Positions 9,690 to 19,678 of a DNA stretch of 64,000 nt are shown piece by piece. A model generated the notes under the pieces. The model was given only the letters and a program-made list of their open reading frames with translations, was not told the origin of the DNA and searched no databases. A program made the position numbers and the translations under genes. Every line of letters starts with the position of its first letter. Position 1 is the first letter of the stretch. The DNA comes from Lachnoanaerobaculum gingivalis. GTDB lineage: Bacteria > Bacillota > Clostridia > Lachnospirales > Lachnospiraceae. The stretch spans positions 62,001 through 126,000 of the forward strand of contig NZ_RRCO01000002.1 in assembly GCF_003862475.1 (NCBI RefSeq), given 5' to 3'.

Positions 9690-10553
9690 ATGTTAGTATC
9701 AGCAAAAGAAATGCTTGATAAGGCAAAAGCCGGACATTATGCGGTAGGACATTTTAATATCAACAACTTAGAGTGGACAAAGTCTATTTTGTCAGTAGCT
9801 CAGGAGATGAATTCACCTGTTATTCTCGGTGTTTCAGAGGGTGCGGGAAAGTATATGACAGGCTATAAGACAGTAGCTGCAATGGTAAAGGCGATGCTAG
9901 AGGAGATGGGAATTACAGTTCCTGTAGCACTTCACCTTGACCACGGTTCATATGAGGGATGTAAGAAATGTATTGAAGCAGGATTTTCTTCAATAATGTT
10001 TGACGGTTCTCATTTCTCAATCGAAGAGAATATTGAAAAGACAAAGGAGCTTGTAGCTTTGGCACATGCAAACGGAATGTCACTTGAGGCTGAGGTAGGA
10101 TCAATCGGCGGCGAGGAAGACGGTGTTGTAGGTGCAGGTGAGTTCGCAGATCCGAATGAGTGCAAGATGATTGCAGATCTTGGGGTAGATTTCCTTGCAG
10201 CAGGTATCGGAAATATCCACGGTAAGTATCCTGCAAACTGGCCCGGTCTTAACTTTGACGTTTTGGCAAAGGTACAGGAGAAAACAGGAAATCTTCCATT
10301 GGTTCTTCACGGCGGTACAGGTATACCTGCAGATATGATCCAAAAGGCAATTAACCTTGGAGTATCTAAGATCAATGTTAATACAGAATGTCAGCTTGCA
10401 TTTGCAGATGCTACAAGAAAGTATATCGAAGCAGGTAAGGATCTTGAAGGTAAGGGATTTGACCCAAGAAAGCTTTTAGCACCGGGTGCTGAGGCTATAA
10501 AGGCAACTGTAAGAGAGAAGATAGAGCTTTTCGGTTCAGCAAACAAGGCTTGA
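9690..10553 (+). CDS. fba: Class II fructose-1,6-bisphosphate aldolase
   Basis: This 287-residue zinc enzyme splits fructose-1,6-bisphosphate into two triose phosphates. It has the catalytic Asp and metal His in ALHLDHGSYEG, further metal ligands in GNIHGKYP and LVLHGGTGIP, and the phosphate loop NVNTECQLAF. The size is right for the FbaA/GatY type; a tagatose-bisphosphate substrate cannot be excluded from sequence alone. The start codon lies 2 bases after the thrC stop, and an intrinsic terminator follows at 10575-10601. Confidence 0.94.
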   Translation: MLVSAKEMLDKAKAGHYAVGHFNINNLEWTKSILSVAQEMNSPVILGVSEGAGKYMTGYKTVAAMVKAMLEEMGITVPVALHLDHGSYEGCKKCIEAGFSSIMFDGSHFSIEENIEKTKELVALAHANGMSLEAEVGSIGGEEDGVVGAGEFADPNECKMIADLGVDFLAAGIGNIHGKYPANWPGLNFDVLAKVQEKTGNLPLVLHGGTGIPADMIQKAINLGVSKINVNTECQLAFADATRKYIEAGKDLEGKGFDPRKLLAPGAEAIKATVREKIELFGSANKA

Positions 10554-10574
10554 TTTAATTAAGATAAAATTTTA

Positions 10575-10601
10575 GGGCGTCACAAACGTGATGCTCTTTT
10601 T
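10575..10601 (+). terminator. Intrinsic terminator after the aldolase gene
   Basis: A 9-bp stem (GGGCGTCAC with GTGATGCTC, two G-T pairs) with a 4-base loop is followed by five T residues. It ends the thrC-fba transcript. Confidence 0.8.
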
Positions 10602-10870
10602 ATAGGTAAGTAATAAACCATCCGTTCACACTGTACTCAAATTCCAAATAGAAGAATAAAAGTATTGTATTTATATAAAAATTTTTATATTTGAAAGATT
10701 TTGTATCGCTGTCTTCTCCACTTGCAGTAGATTTCTTGGTATGGTTTTTATAAAAGAAAGGGGTATCATTAAAGATGAGGCAGAGTAGCTCCTATGATAA
10801 GAGTCGCAGTTCCGCTGAAAAAATAGCCAAGGCAACATCTTAAAAAAATTTGTTCTAGATTCTTTTCCAT
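10600..10870 (-). pseudogene. Collapsed MFS sugar transporter remnant
   Basis: On the minus strand an ATG at 10870, behind a good GAGG site, opens a 33-codon frame ending at 10769. It encodes a typical MFS first helix (CCLGYFFSGTATLIIGATLP). After the stop, a shifted frame gives a hydrophilic loop and then a typical MFS seventh helix (ILLFFYLEFEYSVNGWF) that ends at a stop at 10600. Helices 2-6 and everything after helix 7 are gone, so this is an internal deletion plus frameshift of a FucP-like transporter. The region to 11082 holds nothing else I can recognise except the tail of the adjacent dead insertion sequence. Confidence 0.62.
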
Positions 10871-11082
10871 ATAATATCCTCAATAAATTAAATATAATAC
10901 TATATTCTATCATATTATTCCTAAATTATTCACGGCGTAATATTTACATTAAAAAACGTGCTATAAATCTTTAAACTTAACCCATGACGCTATAACTGAC
11001 TTAATACACCTAAAAATGGGCAGACTTCCCCTAGGTAGAGTTTACAAGTAGTTATCAAGCTGTCAAGGTTCATTATTAGTTG

Positions 11083-12033
11083 TTATACTGGCTTTATACA
11101 TAGCTTGCTGATATTGGATAGGGTATTATAGAACAAATCCTTATATAGACAACTGCTACACAGCTTGAATGTTATATACCTTGCTGAACGGATTACTCTT
11201 GCTGCAATCTTTAGCAGTTTTAGACGTACAGTATCAATGCGTTGTTTTCTCATATTTGCAGATAATGAGGGTCGTCTAAACCAATTAAATATGTTATAAG
11301 CAAGTGCATGTATTTGAAGCCTGTTGGCATTTACTACTCTTGTATGACTGCTTACAGAAGCAAAGTCAAAACCTGTTTTGCTTTCCTTTATGAAGTTTTC
11401 CATCAAGCCTCTTTTGCAATAGAACTTGATAAGATATTCAGGGGACGATTCCATGTTTGTAACAATGAATGTATACATGTATTCACCATAAACTACAGCA
11501 TAATCCACTTTGTTGTTTTTTGTGATTTCATCAAGTTCATCTATAAGATATGATGCCCTATCATGAAGTATAGCATTTTCTTTCAAACAAATTACATAGC
11601 CGATACCGTTTTCTTCACACTGTTTATAAAACTTAGTGTTGCAAAGCCACTATCTCCACGAAGGAGAAGTTTAATTTCCGGAAAATCTTCAAGACTCCTG
11701 TGAGTCCATCATAGCAAACAAGTGGATTGTAACCGTTACTTTGATAGTGGAAGTTAAATGCTCTGCCTTCCTGTTTGCCATAGGCATTAAGAAGTGTTGA
11801 GTCCAAATCCAAAATGATAGCTTCAGGTATCTGAGGTTTTCTTTATCAGCGTGATAACGGAATGATGCAGAATCATTTGTCTTAAATGATTGACTGAAAA
11901 GTTTATCAATGCCAAGTTTACTTACGAATTCTTTTATAAGAAGTAAGCCTGCATCGGAGGATAAATCTCCTCCGTCGAAATTAATTTTAATTTTTCTATT
12001 GCTTTCAAGTGATAAGGTGTTTACAATACTCAT
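11083..12033 (-). pseudogene. Decayed IS1380-family transposase
   Basis: The N-terminal frame starts at 12033 (MSIVNTLSLESNRKIKINFD, then SSDAGLLLIKEF), a hallmark of IS1380 transposases. The catalytic segment LDLDSTLLNAYGKQEG is readable only in a second frame near 11760-11830, LLLRGDSGFA in the region 11640-11680, and the C-terminal part (LHDRASYLIDEL to KLCSSCLYKDLFYNTL) in the frame 11586-11083. About 950 bases remain where a full gene needs roughly 1.3 kb; the helix-turn-helix region between FRYHAD and the first catalytic Asp is mostly deleted. At least two frameshifts plus the deletion make it inactive. I could not define matching terminal inverted repeats. Confidence 0.8.
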
Positions 12034-12212
12034 AATGGGCTTCTTTGTGTAATTTTTTTGAGTTTTGTCACCTTAATTTTACCACAAATGGGCGCTCTTT
12101 TTTCTTCACCTAATAAGTGAAAGCAATATTTTGTTAAAATATAGTAATTATGTGGCTTTCAGCCACTTTCATGGAGTTACCCATGAATAATCTAGGATTA
12201 ATAACTCGGTAT

Positions 12213-12240
12213 TTGACATTTAAAAAAAATATGGTAAAGT
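12213..12240 (+). promoter_or_regulatory. SigA-type promoter for rarA-rho
   Basis: TTGACA (12213-12218) and TAAAGT (12235-12240) are separated by 16 bases, 28 bases before the rarA start. It lies in the 235-base gap after the dead insertion sequence. That gap also holds a hairpin (GTGGCT-ttc-AGCCAC, 12152-12166) with no assigned role. Confidence 0.65.
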
Positions 12241-12267
12241 AGTGGTAACAACCTACATGGAGAAAAA

Positions 12268-13590
12268 ATGGACTTATTTGATTATATGAAAGAAGTTAAT
12301 GAAAAAGAAGATGCCCCGTTAGCTTCAAGATTAAGACCCGATTCTTTAGATTCGATAGTAGGGCAGGAACATATTTTGGGTAAAGACAAATTCTTATATA
12401 GGGCTATAAAGGCTGATAAACTGAGTTCGATTATATTCTTTGGTCCTCCGGGATGTGGAAAAACAACTATAGCAAAGATCATTGCAAATACCACCAAGTC
12501 AAATTTTAAGCAAATTAATGCTACTACGGCCGGAAAAAAAGAGATGGAAGAAGCGATATCTGAAGCTAAAATATCCTTTTCAATGTATAAGAAAAAAACT
12601 ATTTTATTTATCGATGAAATTCATAGATTTAATAAATCTCAACAAGACTACCTGCTGCCTTTTGTAGAAGACGGTACTGTAATATTAATCGGAGCAACAA
12701 CGGAAAATCCGTTCTTTGAAGTAAATAAGGCTTTGATTTCAAGGTCAAGACTTTTGGAATTAAAACCGCTTTCATATCAGGATATAGAGAACATTTTAGA
12801 TAGAGCAATTAAAGACAAAGAAAGAGGGATGGGAAGGTATGAAGTAGAAATTTCTAAAGAGGCTGTAGAATTCATTTCTAAAAGTACAGACGGTGATGCA
12901 AGAAGTGCATTGAATGCTTTAGAACTGGCAATTCTTACAACAGATATTTCAGAAGACGGAAAGATTCATATTGATACAAATATTGTAAGTGAATGTATTC
13001 AAAAAAAGATAGTGAAGTATGATAAGGACGGAACAAATCATTATGATACCATATCGGCATTTATAAAAAGTATGAGAGGCTCGGATCCCGATGCGGTTAT
13101 GTATTATCTGGCAAAAATGCTCTATGCAGGTGAAGATATAAAGTTTATAGCCAGAAGAATCATAATATGTGCAGCCGAGGATGTAGGCCTTGCAGATCCA
13201 AATGCTTTAAGTATTGCCACAAATGCCTTTTTGGCGATTGAAAGAGTCGGTATGCCTGAGGCAAGGATAATTTTGGCTGAAGCGGCAAATTATATTGCTT
13301 GTGCCCCTAAGTCAAATACATCATATCTTGCTATAAATGAAGCGTTAAGATTTGTGGAGGAAAACAGAGACTTTGAAGTTCCTAAACATATCAGAAACGC
13401 AAATTTTACCGGGGAAAAAGATATAGGAATAGGTTTGGGCTATAAATATGCTCATGACTATGAAAATCATTATGTTAAACAACAATACCTGCCTGATGAG
13501 ATAAAAGATAAGGTGTTCTTTAATCTTACAGATATGGGATTTGAAAAATCAATCAAGGACTATTTTAATAAAATAAAAAAGGACAGATAA
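12268..13590 (+). CDS. rarA: Replication-associated recombination protein A (AAA+ ATPase)
   Basis: This 440-residue AAA+ ATPase of the RarA/MgsA/WRNIP1 family acts at stalled replication forks. It has the family N-terminal motif PLASRLRPDSLDSIVGQEHI, Walker A GPPGCGKT at residues 59-66, Walker B TILFIDEIHRF near 115, sensor 1 ATTENP and the C-terminal tetramerisation domain with AAEDVGLADPNAL and GYKYAHDYENH. It begins a likely two-gene transcript with rho, which starts 3 bases after its stop. Confidence 0.95.
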   Translation: MDLFDYMKEVNEKEDAPLASRLRPDSLDSIVGQEHILGKDKFLYRAIKADKLSSIIFFGPPGCGKTTIAKIIANTTKSNFKQINATTAGKKEMEEAISEAKISFSMYKKKTILFIDEIHRFNKSQQDYLLPFVEDGTVILIGATTENPFFEVNKALISRSRLLELKPLSYQDIENILDRAIKDKERGMGRYEVEISKEAVEFISKSTDGDARSALNALELAILTTDISEDGKIHIDTNIVSECIQKKIVKYDKDGTNHYDTISAFIKSMRGSDPDAVMYYLAKMLYAGEDIKFIARRIIICAAEDVGLADPNALSIATNAFLAIERVGMPEARIILAEAANYIACAPKSNTSYLAINEALRFVEENRDFEVPKHIRNANFTGEKDIGIGLGYKYAHDYENHYVKQQYLPDEIKDKVFFNLTDMGFEKSIKDYFNKIKKDR

Positions 13591-13593
13591 TAT

Positions 13594-15273
13594 ATGCGAG
13601 AAAAGTTACAAACTTTATCATTGGTACAGTTGAAAGAGATTGCAAAAGAACAGGGCTTTAAAGGAGTCAGCAATTTAAATAAAGCAAATATAATAGAGTT
13701 GTTAGTGGAGTTTTCCGAGAATCGAAGTAAAGAGGTTTCAAATAGTGAAGGAGGCTCACCTGAGATGACGGGAAAAGATAATTCATATCAAAGAGACGGT
13801 TATACCGGACAAAACTATTCCGGTCAGAGTAATTATACAGGTCAAAACAGAAGTACATATAACAGTGCACAAAGAAGCACTTCAAATCAAAGTAGAAATA
13901 ATGGATATAATAATACATATCAAAACGGACAAAGGTATAGTCAAGTAAATGCTCAAGGTAATATGTCTAATTATTATCAGGGCCAGTACAATAATCAAAA
14001 CCAGTATGTAAATCAGTATCATAACCAGTATCCGAATCAATATCCTTTACAAAATCAACCGGGATATAGAAATGAATACTATGACAATCGCTTTGGAGCG
14101 GGATTTTCAAGAGATTATCCTACAGATATAAGAGATCTGGATTCAGGTGAGATTGCAGAGGGTATACTTGAGGTAATGCCTGACGGTTTCGGATTTATAA
14201 GATGTGAAAATTTCTTACCGGGCGATAATGATGTGTATGTTTCACCTGCACAGATTAAAAAGTTCAGAATGAAAACAGGTGATGTGGTATCGGGAATAAA
14301 AAAGATAAAAACAGCTACAGAAAAGTTTGCGGCACTTTTATATATAAATACTGTAAACTCTTTCCCTCCTGAGACTTTGGAAACCAGACCTAATTTTGAG
14401 GATTTGACACCTATTTTCCCAAACAGCAGAATACATCTTGCAAATGATGATTCCGCATCAAAAGCCATGAGAATAGTCGATTTGCTCTCACCTATAGGCA
14501 GAGGACAAAGAGGTATGATAGTTTCACAGCCAAAGGCAGGTAAGACTACGCTTTTAAAGGAAATAGCAAAGTCTATTACTACAAATCAAAAGGATATGCA
14601 TCTTATTATATTACTTATAGATGAGAGACCTGAAGAGGTTACAGACATTAAAGAGGCAATAGTAGGTGATAATGTTGAAGTTATATATTCTACATTTGAT
14701 GAACTTCCTGACAGACATAAGAGAGTTTCCGAGATGGTTATTGAAAGAGCAAAAAGACTTGTGGAGCATGGAAAGGATGTAATGATATTGCTTGATTCCA
14801 TTACAAGACTTGCAAGAGCTTATAATCTTACAATAGCACCAAGCGGAAGGACACTTTCAGGAGGACTTGACCCTGCGGCACTTCATATGCCTAAGCGCTT
14901 CTTCGGAACGGCAAGAAACATAAGAGAGGGTGGAAGTCTCACAATACTTGCAACAGCTTTGGTAGATACCGGAAGCAGAATGGACGATGTTGTATTTGAG
15001 GAGTTTAAGGGTACAGGAAATATGGAACTTGTACTTAACAGAAAGCTGTCGGAAAAGAGAATCTTCCCTGCAATAGATGTTTTAAAGAGCTCTACAAGAA
15101 GAGATGATTTATTATTGAGCAAGGAAGAGGCCGAAGTAGTAAGTATAATCAGAAAGTCCACAGATTTGGCAAAACCTGAAGAGGTGGCCGAAAGAATTAT
15201 TGAAGAGTTTAATTCAACAAAGAATAACGAGGAACTTGTTGAAGATATTATAGCAAGAGGTCAGTTGATTTAA
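13594..15273 (+). CDS. rho: Transcription termination factor Rho with Asn/Gln/Tyr-rich insert
   Basis: This RNA-dependent helicase ends transcription. The 559-residue protein is longer than the usual 420 or so because of an insert. Order: an N-terminal helical Rho domain (about 4-40, [19 protein letters not shown]), an insert of about 105 residues (about 62-169) made largely of Asn, Gln, Tyr, Ser and Gly with repeated NQY units, a cold-shock-like RNA-binding domain from about 190 ([18 protein letters not shown]), and the ATPase core. The core shows Walker [10 protein letters not shown] near 311 (Gln replaces the usual Pro), Walker [16 protein letters not shown] near 396, and the Q-loop [16 protein letters not shown]. 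It ends at an intrinsic terminator. Confidence 0.96.
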   Translation: MREKLQTLSLVQLKEIAKEQGFKGVSNLNKANIIELLVEFSENRSKEVSNSEGGSPEMTGKDNSYQRDGYTGQNYSGQSNYTGQNRSTYNSAQRSTSNQSRNNGYNNTYQNGQRYSQVNAQGNMSNYYQGQYNNQNQYVNQYHNQYPNQYPLQNQPGYRNEYYDNRFGAGFSRDYPTDIRDLDSGEIAEGILEVMPDGFGFIRCENFLPGDNDVYVSPAQIKKFRMKTGDVVSGIKKIKTATEKFAALLYINTVNSFPPETLETRPNFEDLTPIFPNSRIHLANDDSASKAMRIVDLLSPIGRGQRGMIVSQPKAGKTTLLKEIAKSITTNQKDMHLIILLIDERPEEVTDIKEAIVGDNVEVIYSTFDELPDRHKRVSEMVIERAKRLVEHGKDVMILLDSITRLARAYNLTIAPSGRTLSGGLDPAALHMPKRFFGTARNIREGGSLTILATALVDTGSRMDDVVFEEFKGTGNMELVLNRKLSEKRIFPAIDVLKSSTRRDDLLLSKEEAEVVSIIRKSTDLAKPEEVAERIIEEFNSTKNNEELVEDIIARGQLI

Positions 15274-15283
15274 AATAAAGTAT

Positions 15284-15323
15284 AAATGTAACAGTTTGGT
15301 TTTTGCCGGACTGTTACATTTTT
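15284..15323 (+). terminator. Intrinsic terminator between rho and parE
   Basis: A perfect 12-bp stem (AAATGTAACAGT with ACTGTTACATTT) with a 14-base loop is followed by a T run. It sits just before parE, so parE needs its own promoter or read-through. Confidence 0.85.
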
Positions 15324-15339
15324 GTAAAAGTGAGGTTTT

Positions 15340-17253
15340 ATGCAGGACTATAATGCAGGCAGTATTACAGTACTTGAAGGACTTGAGGCTGTTAGAGTAA
15401 GGCCGGGTATGTATATAGGTGGAGTCGGTGTAAAGGGATTAAACCATCTTATTTATGAGATAATGGATAACTCAATCGATGAACATTTGGCCGGATTTTG
15501 TAAAAATATATGGGTGACTTTAAATGCGGACGGCTCATGTACAGTGAAGGATGACGGTAGAGGAATACCGGTTGAGATGCATCAAAAGGGTATTTCTGCG
15601 GAAAGAGTGGTATTGTCCACCTTACATGCAGGTGGAAAATTTGATAATGAATCATATAAAACCAGTGGTGGATTGCATGGTGTAGGTTCATCAGTGGTTA
15701 ATGCTTTGTCCAATTTTCTTGATATAAAAATATCAAGAGACGGATTTATACATCATGACAGATATGAAAAGGGTATACCTACAGTAGAATTAAAAAATGG
15801 ACTTTTGCCGACTATAGGAAAAACAAGAAATACAGGTACTGAAATCACATTTCTACCTGATGATACTATCTTTGAAGTTACAAAGTTTAAGGCTGACTGG
15901 TTGAAATCCAGAATGCATGAAAGTGCATACTTAAATCCGGGTCTTATTTTACATTTTACAAACTTAAGAGAGAATGAACATGAAGAAAAAGTTTTCCATG
16001 AACCGGAAGGTATAGTGGCATATGTAAAAGAACTTAATAAGGGCAAGGAAGTAATGCATGCTCCTATACTTTACAAGGGAATATGTGACAATATAGATGT
16101 GGAAATAGCCATACAGTTTGTGGATGCATTCGAGGAGAATATATTGGGATTTTGTAATAATATATTTACTCAAGAAGGCGGTACACATATTGCGGGGTTT
16201 AAGACAAAGTTTACAGGTCTTATAAATACCTATGCAAGAGACCTCGGTATATTAAAGGATAAGGACAGCAATTTTACCGGTGCGGATACCAGAAACGGTA
16301 TGACTGCCATTATCAGCATAAAGCATCCGAATCCTATGTTTGAAGGACAGACAAAGACAAAACTTGCATCAGCCGATGCCACAAGGGCGGTGCTTACAGT
16401 TACGGGAGATGAGCTTACAAGGTACTTTGACAGAAATGTTGATGTGGTAAAAGCTATAATTTCATGTGCGGAAAAATCCGCCAAGATAAGAAAAGCTGAG
16501 GAAAGAGCCAAGACAAATATGCTCACAAAATCAAAGTTTTCGTTTGAATCAAACGGAAAACTTGCAAACTGTGAGTCAAAAGATCCAAGTAAATGTGAGA
16601 TATTTATAGTAGAGGGAGATTCTGCAGGCGGTTCGGCAAAGACAGCAAGAAACAGAAACTTCCAGGCTATTTTGCCCATTAGAGGTAAGATATTAAATGT
16701 TGAGAAGGCTTCTATAGATAAGGTGCTTGCAAATGCAGAGATAAAAACAATGATAAATACTTTCGGTTGCGGATTTTCTGAAGGCTATGGCAATGATTTT
16801 GATATTTCAAAACTTCGCTATGACAAGATAATACTTATGACAGATGCGGACGTGGACGGGAGTCATATAGATACTTTGCTTTTGACTTTCCTCTATAGAT
16901 TTATGCCTGAGCTGATATATGACGGACATGTATATATTGCAATGCCTCCGCTTTTTAAGGTGGTACCGAAAAGAGGTGAGGGCATCTATCTTTATGATGA
17001 AAAGGCATTGGAAGATTATAAAAAGAAACATAAGGACAATTTCACTCTGCAAAGATATAAGGGACTTGGAGAGATGGATGCCGAACAGCTTTGGGAGACA
17101 ACTCTTGACCCTGAAAGAAGAGTGCTTAAAAAAGTTGAAATAGAAGATGCAAGACTTGCAAGTGAGGTAACTGAACTTTTAATGGGTTCCGATGTGGCGC
17201 CGAGAAGAAACTTTATACATGAGCATGCAAGAGAAGCGGTTATTGATGCATAG
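15340..17253 (+). CDS. parE: Type IIA topoisomerase ATPase subunit (ParE-like)
   Basis: This 637-residue subunit supplies ATP hydrolysis and the TOPRIM domain of a gyrase or topoisomerase IV. It has the GHKL ATPase motifs EIMDNSIDEH, DDGRGIPV and GGLHGVGSSVVNALS, the transducer domain, TOPRIM EGDSAGGSAK at about 425, the metal motif MTDADVDGSHI, and the C-terminal RYKGLGEMDAEQLWETT. The adjacent subunit gene follows after 8 bases with an AGGAGG site. I call it ParE because its partner lacks a GyrA box, but ParE and GyrB of this size are hard to separate by eye. Confidence 0.85.
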   Translation: MQDYNAGSITVLEGLEAVRVRPGMYIGGVGVKGLNHLIYEIMDNSIDEHLAGFCKNIWVTLNADGSCTVKDDGRGIPVEMHQKGISAERVVLSTLHAGGKFDNESYKTSGGLHGVGSSVVNALSNFLDIKISRDGFIHHDRYEKGIPTVELKNGLLPTIGKTRNTGTEITFLPDDTIFEVTKFKADWLKSRMHESAYLNPGLILHFTNLRENEHEEKVFHEPEGIVAYVKELNKGKEVMHAPILYKGICDNIDVEIAIQFVDAFEENILGFCNNIFTQEGGTHIAGFKTKFTGLINTYARDLGILKDKDSNFTGADTRNGMTAIISIKHPNPMFEGQTKTKLASADATRAVLTVTGDELTRYFDRNVDVVKAIISCAEKSAKIRKAEERAKTNMLTKSKFSFESNGKLANCESKDPSKCEIFIVEGDSAGGSAKTARNRNFQAILPIRGKILNVEKASIDKVLANAEIKTMINTFGCGFSEGYGNDFDISKLRYDKIILMTDADVDGSHIDTLLLTFLYRFMPELIYDGHVYIAMPPLFKVVPKRGEGIYLYDEKALEDYKKKHKDNFTLQRYKGLGEMDAEQLWETTLDPERRVLKKVEIEDARLASEVTELLMGSDVAPRRNFIHEHAREAVIDA

Positions 17254-17261
17254 GAGGGTAT

Positions 17262-19499
17262 ATGGCTGAGAAGATATTGCGAACGGAATATTCGGAGGAA
17301 ATGCAAAAATCCTACTTGGATTATTCTATGAGTGTTATAACCGCAAGGGCTATACCTGATGCGAGAGACGGTCTAAAGCCTGTACAAAGAAGAGTTTTAT
17401 ATGATATGAGTGAACTGAGAATATTCAGTGACAGACCGCATCGTAAGTCTGCAAGAATAGTCGGAGATACCATGGGTAAATATCACCCGCATGGTGACAG
17501 CTCGATATATGAAACTTTGGTCGTTTTGAGTCAGGACTTTAAAAAAGGAATGCCTTTAATAGACGGGCACGGAAACTTCGGTTCTATAGAAGGTGACGGA
17601 GCGGCCGCCATGAGATACACGGAAGCCAAACTTGCAAAATTTGCGGAAGAAGTGTATTTAAAGGATCTTGATAAGACTGTTGAATTTATTTCAAATTATG
17701 ATGAGACCGAAAAAGAACCTGAGGTTTTACCGGTTAGAGTGCCGAATCTTTTGATAAACGGTGCGGAGGGTATTGCTGTAGGTATGTCAACCTCAATTCC
17801 TACACATAATCTGTTTGAAGTATGTAATACCTGTATTGCCTATATAAAGAATAGAAATATAGATACAAAAGGACTTTTGGAAGTACTGCATGGTCCGGAT
17901 TTTCCTACAGGCGGAATTATTGCAAATAAAAAGGATTTGATTGATATCTATGAAACAGGTAACGGAAAGTTAAAGTTGCGAGGAAAGATTGAAGTAGAAC
18001 TTGGAAGGAAAAAAGCTGACAAGGACAAACTGATAATTTCTGAAATTCCCTATACTATGATCGGTGCCGGAATAAACAAGTTTTTAGTTGATGTGGCAAA
18101 TCTTGTAGAGAGTAAAAAACTTTCAGATGTGGTGGATATAAGCAATCAGTCCGATAAAAACGGTACAAGAATAGTTCTGGAGCTTAGAAAAGATGCAGAT
18201 ATTGAAAAGATAAAGAATATCCTGTATAAGAAAACCAAGCTTGAAGATACTTTCGGAGTAAATATGCTTGCGATTGTAGACGGAAGACCTGAGATACTTT
18301 CACTAAGAGATATTTTAAAAAATTACCTTGAGTTTCAGTATGAAATTACTACAAAGAAATACAATATTCTCTTAAATAAAGAACTTGAAAAGAAGGAAAT
18401 ACAGGAAGGGCTTATAAAGGCTGTAGATGTAATAGATTTGATCATCGCCATACTTCGTGGCTCTAAAAATCTGACTCAGGCAAAAAAATGCCTTACTTCA
18501 GGTGATACTACCGGTATAAACTTCAAGGTTAAGGCACTTGAAAAGGATGCTAAGAAGCTTTCGTTTACTGAAAAGCAGGCGCAGGCGATTCTTGATATGA
18601 GACTTTATAAGCTTATAGGTCTTGAGATAGAGGCTCTTTTAAAAGATAATGCGACTACTCTTAAAAATATAGAGGACTATGAGAATATTTTAAAAGATCA
18701 TAAAAATATGGATAAGCTCTTTATAAAAGATTTGGAAAAGATAAAAAGAGATTTCGCAATTCCAAGAAAAACTTTGATAGAGGATGCCAAGGAAGCCGTA
18801 TATGTTGAGGAACCGACAGCAAGTGAAGAGGTTATCTTTGTTATGGACAAATTCGGATATTGTAAGATACTTGACAGAAATACTTTTGATAAGAATGCTG
18901 AAACTGTAGAAAGTGAAAATATTTATGTATTCCCTGTGATGAATACAGATAGAATATGTATTTTCTCAAATGTCGGTATTTTATACAAATTCAAAGTCAT
19001 GGATCTTGGTGTTTCAAAACTTAGAGATAAGGGCACGCCTGTTGACAATCTTACAAAGTTTGACAGCAGTAATGAAGAGATCCTTTTGGCTGTAAGTGAA
19101 GACAGTATGAAGGGCAGCTTTATTTTGATGCTTACAAAGAACGGTTATATAAAGAGAGTTTCAGGAGAGGAATTTAAGACCAACAACAAGCAGGTGGCCT
19201 CTACAAAGCTTAATAATGATGATGTGCTTATAGGTGTAAAAATACTTGCTGCCACATCAAATACAGATATTTGTATTGTAAGCGATGCAGGATATATTTT
19301 AAGATTTAATGTTTCAGAGGTAAATGAATTTAAAAAGAGTACCAGGGGAGAGAAGGCAATTACACTTGGGTATAATGAATTTGTTGAGAATTTGTATCTT
19401 ACAAACGAAGTTGGACTTGCAAGCGTATCCGGAAAAGAAGTTAATCTAAGTAAAGTTAAGCTTAGTCATAGAGGTTATAAGGGGCAAAAAATCAAATAA
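17262..19499 (+). CDS. parC: Type IIA topoisomerase cleavage subunit (ParC-like)
   Basis: This 745-residue subunit cuts and rejoins DNA. It has the quinolone-region helix and active site: YHPHGDSSIYE, then GSIEGDGAAAMRYTEAKL with the catalytic Tyr at residue 119. The C-terminal third is a beta-pinwheel of about six degenerate blades. I see no QRRGGKG-type GyrA box in it, which favours topoisomerase IV over gyrase. It pairs with the ATPase subunit 8 bases upstream. Confidence 0.85.
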   Translation: MAEKILRTEYSEEMQKSYLDYSMSVITARAIPDARDGLKPVQRRVLYDMSELRIFSDRPHRKSARIVGDTMGKYHPHGDSSIYETLVVLSQDFKKGMPLIDGHGNFGSIEGDGAAAMRYTEAKLAKFAEEVYLKDLDKTVEFISNYDETEKEPEVLPVRVPNLLINGAEGIAVGMSTSIPTHNLFEVCNTCIAYIKNRNIDTKGLLEVLHGPDFPTGGIIANKKDLIDIYETGNGKLKLRGKIEVELGRKKADKDKLIISEIPYTMIGAGINKFLVDVANLVESKKLSDVVDISNQSDKNGTRIVLELRKDADIEKIKNILYKKTKLEDTFGVNMLAIVDGRPEILSLRDILKNYLEFQYEITTKKYNILLNKELEKKEIQEGLIKAVDVIDLIIAILRGSKNLTQAKKCLTSGDTTGINFKVKALEKDAKKLSFTEKQAQAILDMRLYKLIGLEIEALLKDNATTLKNIEDYENILKDHKNMDKLFIKDLEKIKRDFAIPRKTLIEDAKEAVYVEEPTASEEVIFVMDKFGYCKILDRNTFDKNAETVESENIYVFPVMNTDRICIFSNVGILYKFKVMDLGVSKLRDKGTPVDNLTKFDSSNEEILLAVSEDSMKGSFILMLTKNGYIKRVSGEEFKTNNKQVASTKLNNDDVLIGVKILAATSNTDICIVSDAGYILRFNVSEVNEFKKSTRGEKAITLGYNEFVENLYLTNEVGLASVSGKEVNLSKVKLSHRGYKGQKIK

Positions 19500-19575
19500 T
19501 ATTTTGTAAAAACAGACAAGTAAAATGAAATGTCTATACCTGGCGTACAAATGTGCGTCTGATGCGAAAAAATAC

Positions 19576-19604
19576 TTGCAATATTATTCATAGTGTACTA
19601 TGAT
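19576..19604 (+). promoter_or_regulatory. SigA-type promoter for asd
   Basis: TTGCAA (19576-19581) and TATGAT (19599-19604) are spaced by exactly 17 bases, 75 bases before the asd start. No riboswitch fold is evident in the 180-base gap. Confidence 0.65.
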
Positions 19605-19678
19605 TGCAACCAGTTAAAAATAATAGTCCACAAGATTTATGAACTGTTATTCAAAATAAACAGATATGGAGAGATAAT

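Noticed and set aside
10671-10913. Minus-strand 80-codon open frame
   Set aside because: It overlaps the MFS remnant in another frame, has no family resemblance, and the MFS reading explains the same bases better.
11308-11553. Plus-strand 81-codon frame inside the dead transposase
   Set aside because: It is a shadow of the transposase C-terminal frame on the opposite strand.
11011-12095. ATGGGC-containing sequences at both ends of the IS1380 remnant as terminal repeats
   Set aside because: They lie in the same orientation, not inverted, and the match is short.
12152-12185. Two small hairpins before rarA as a riboswitch
   Set aside because: They lie upstream of the promoter at 12213, so they are not in the rarA leader, and no known riboswitch core is present.
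15340-19499. DNA gyrase gyrB-gyrA
   Set aside because: The larger subunit lacks a visible GyrA box, so topoisomerase IV is preferred; a genome-wide check for a separate gyrA would settle it.
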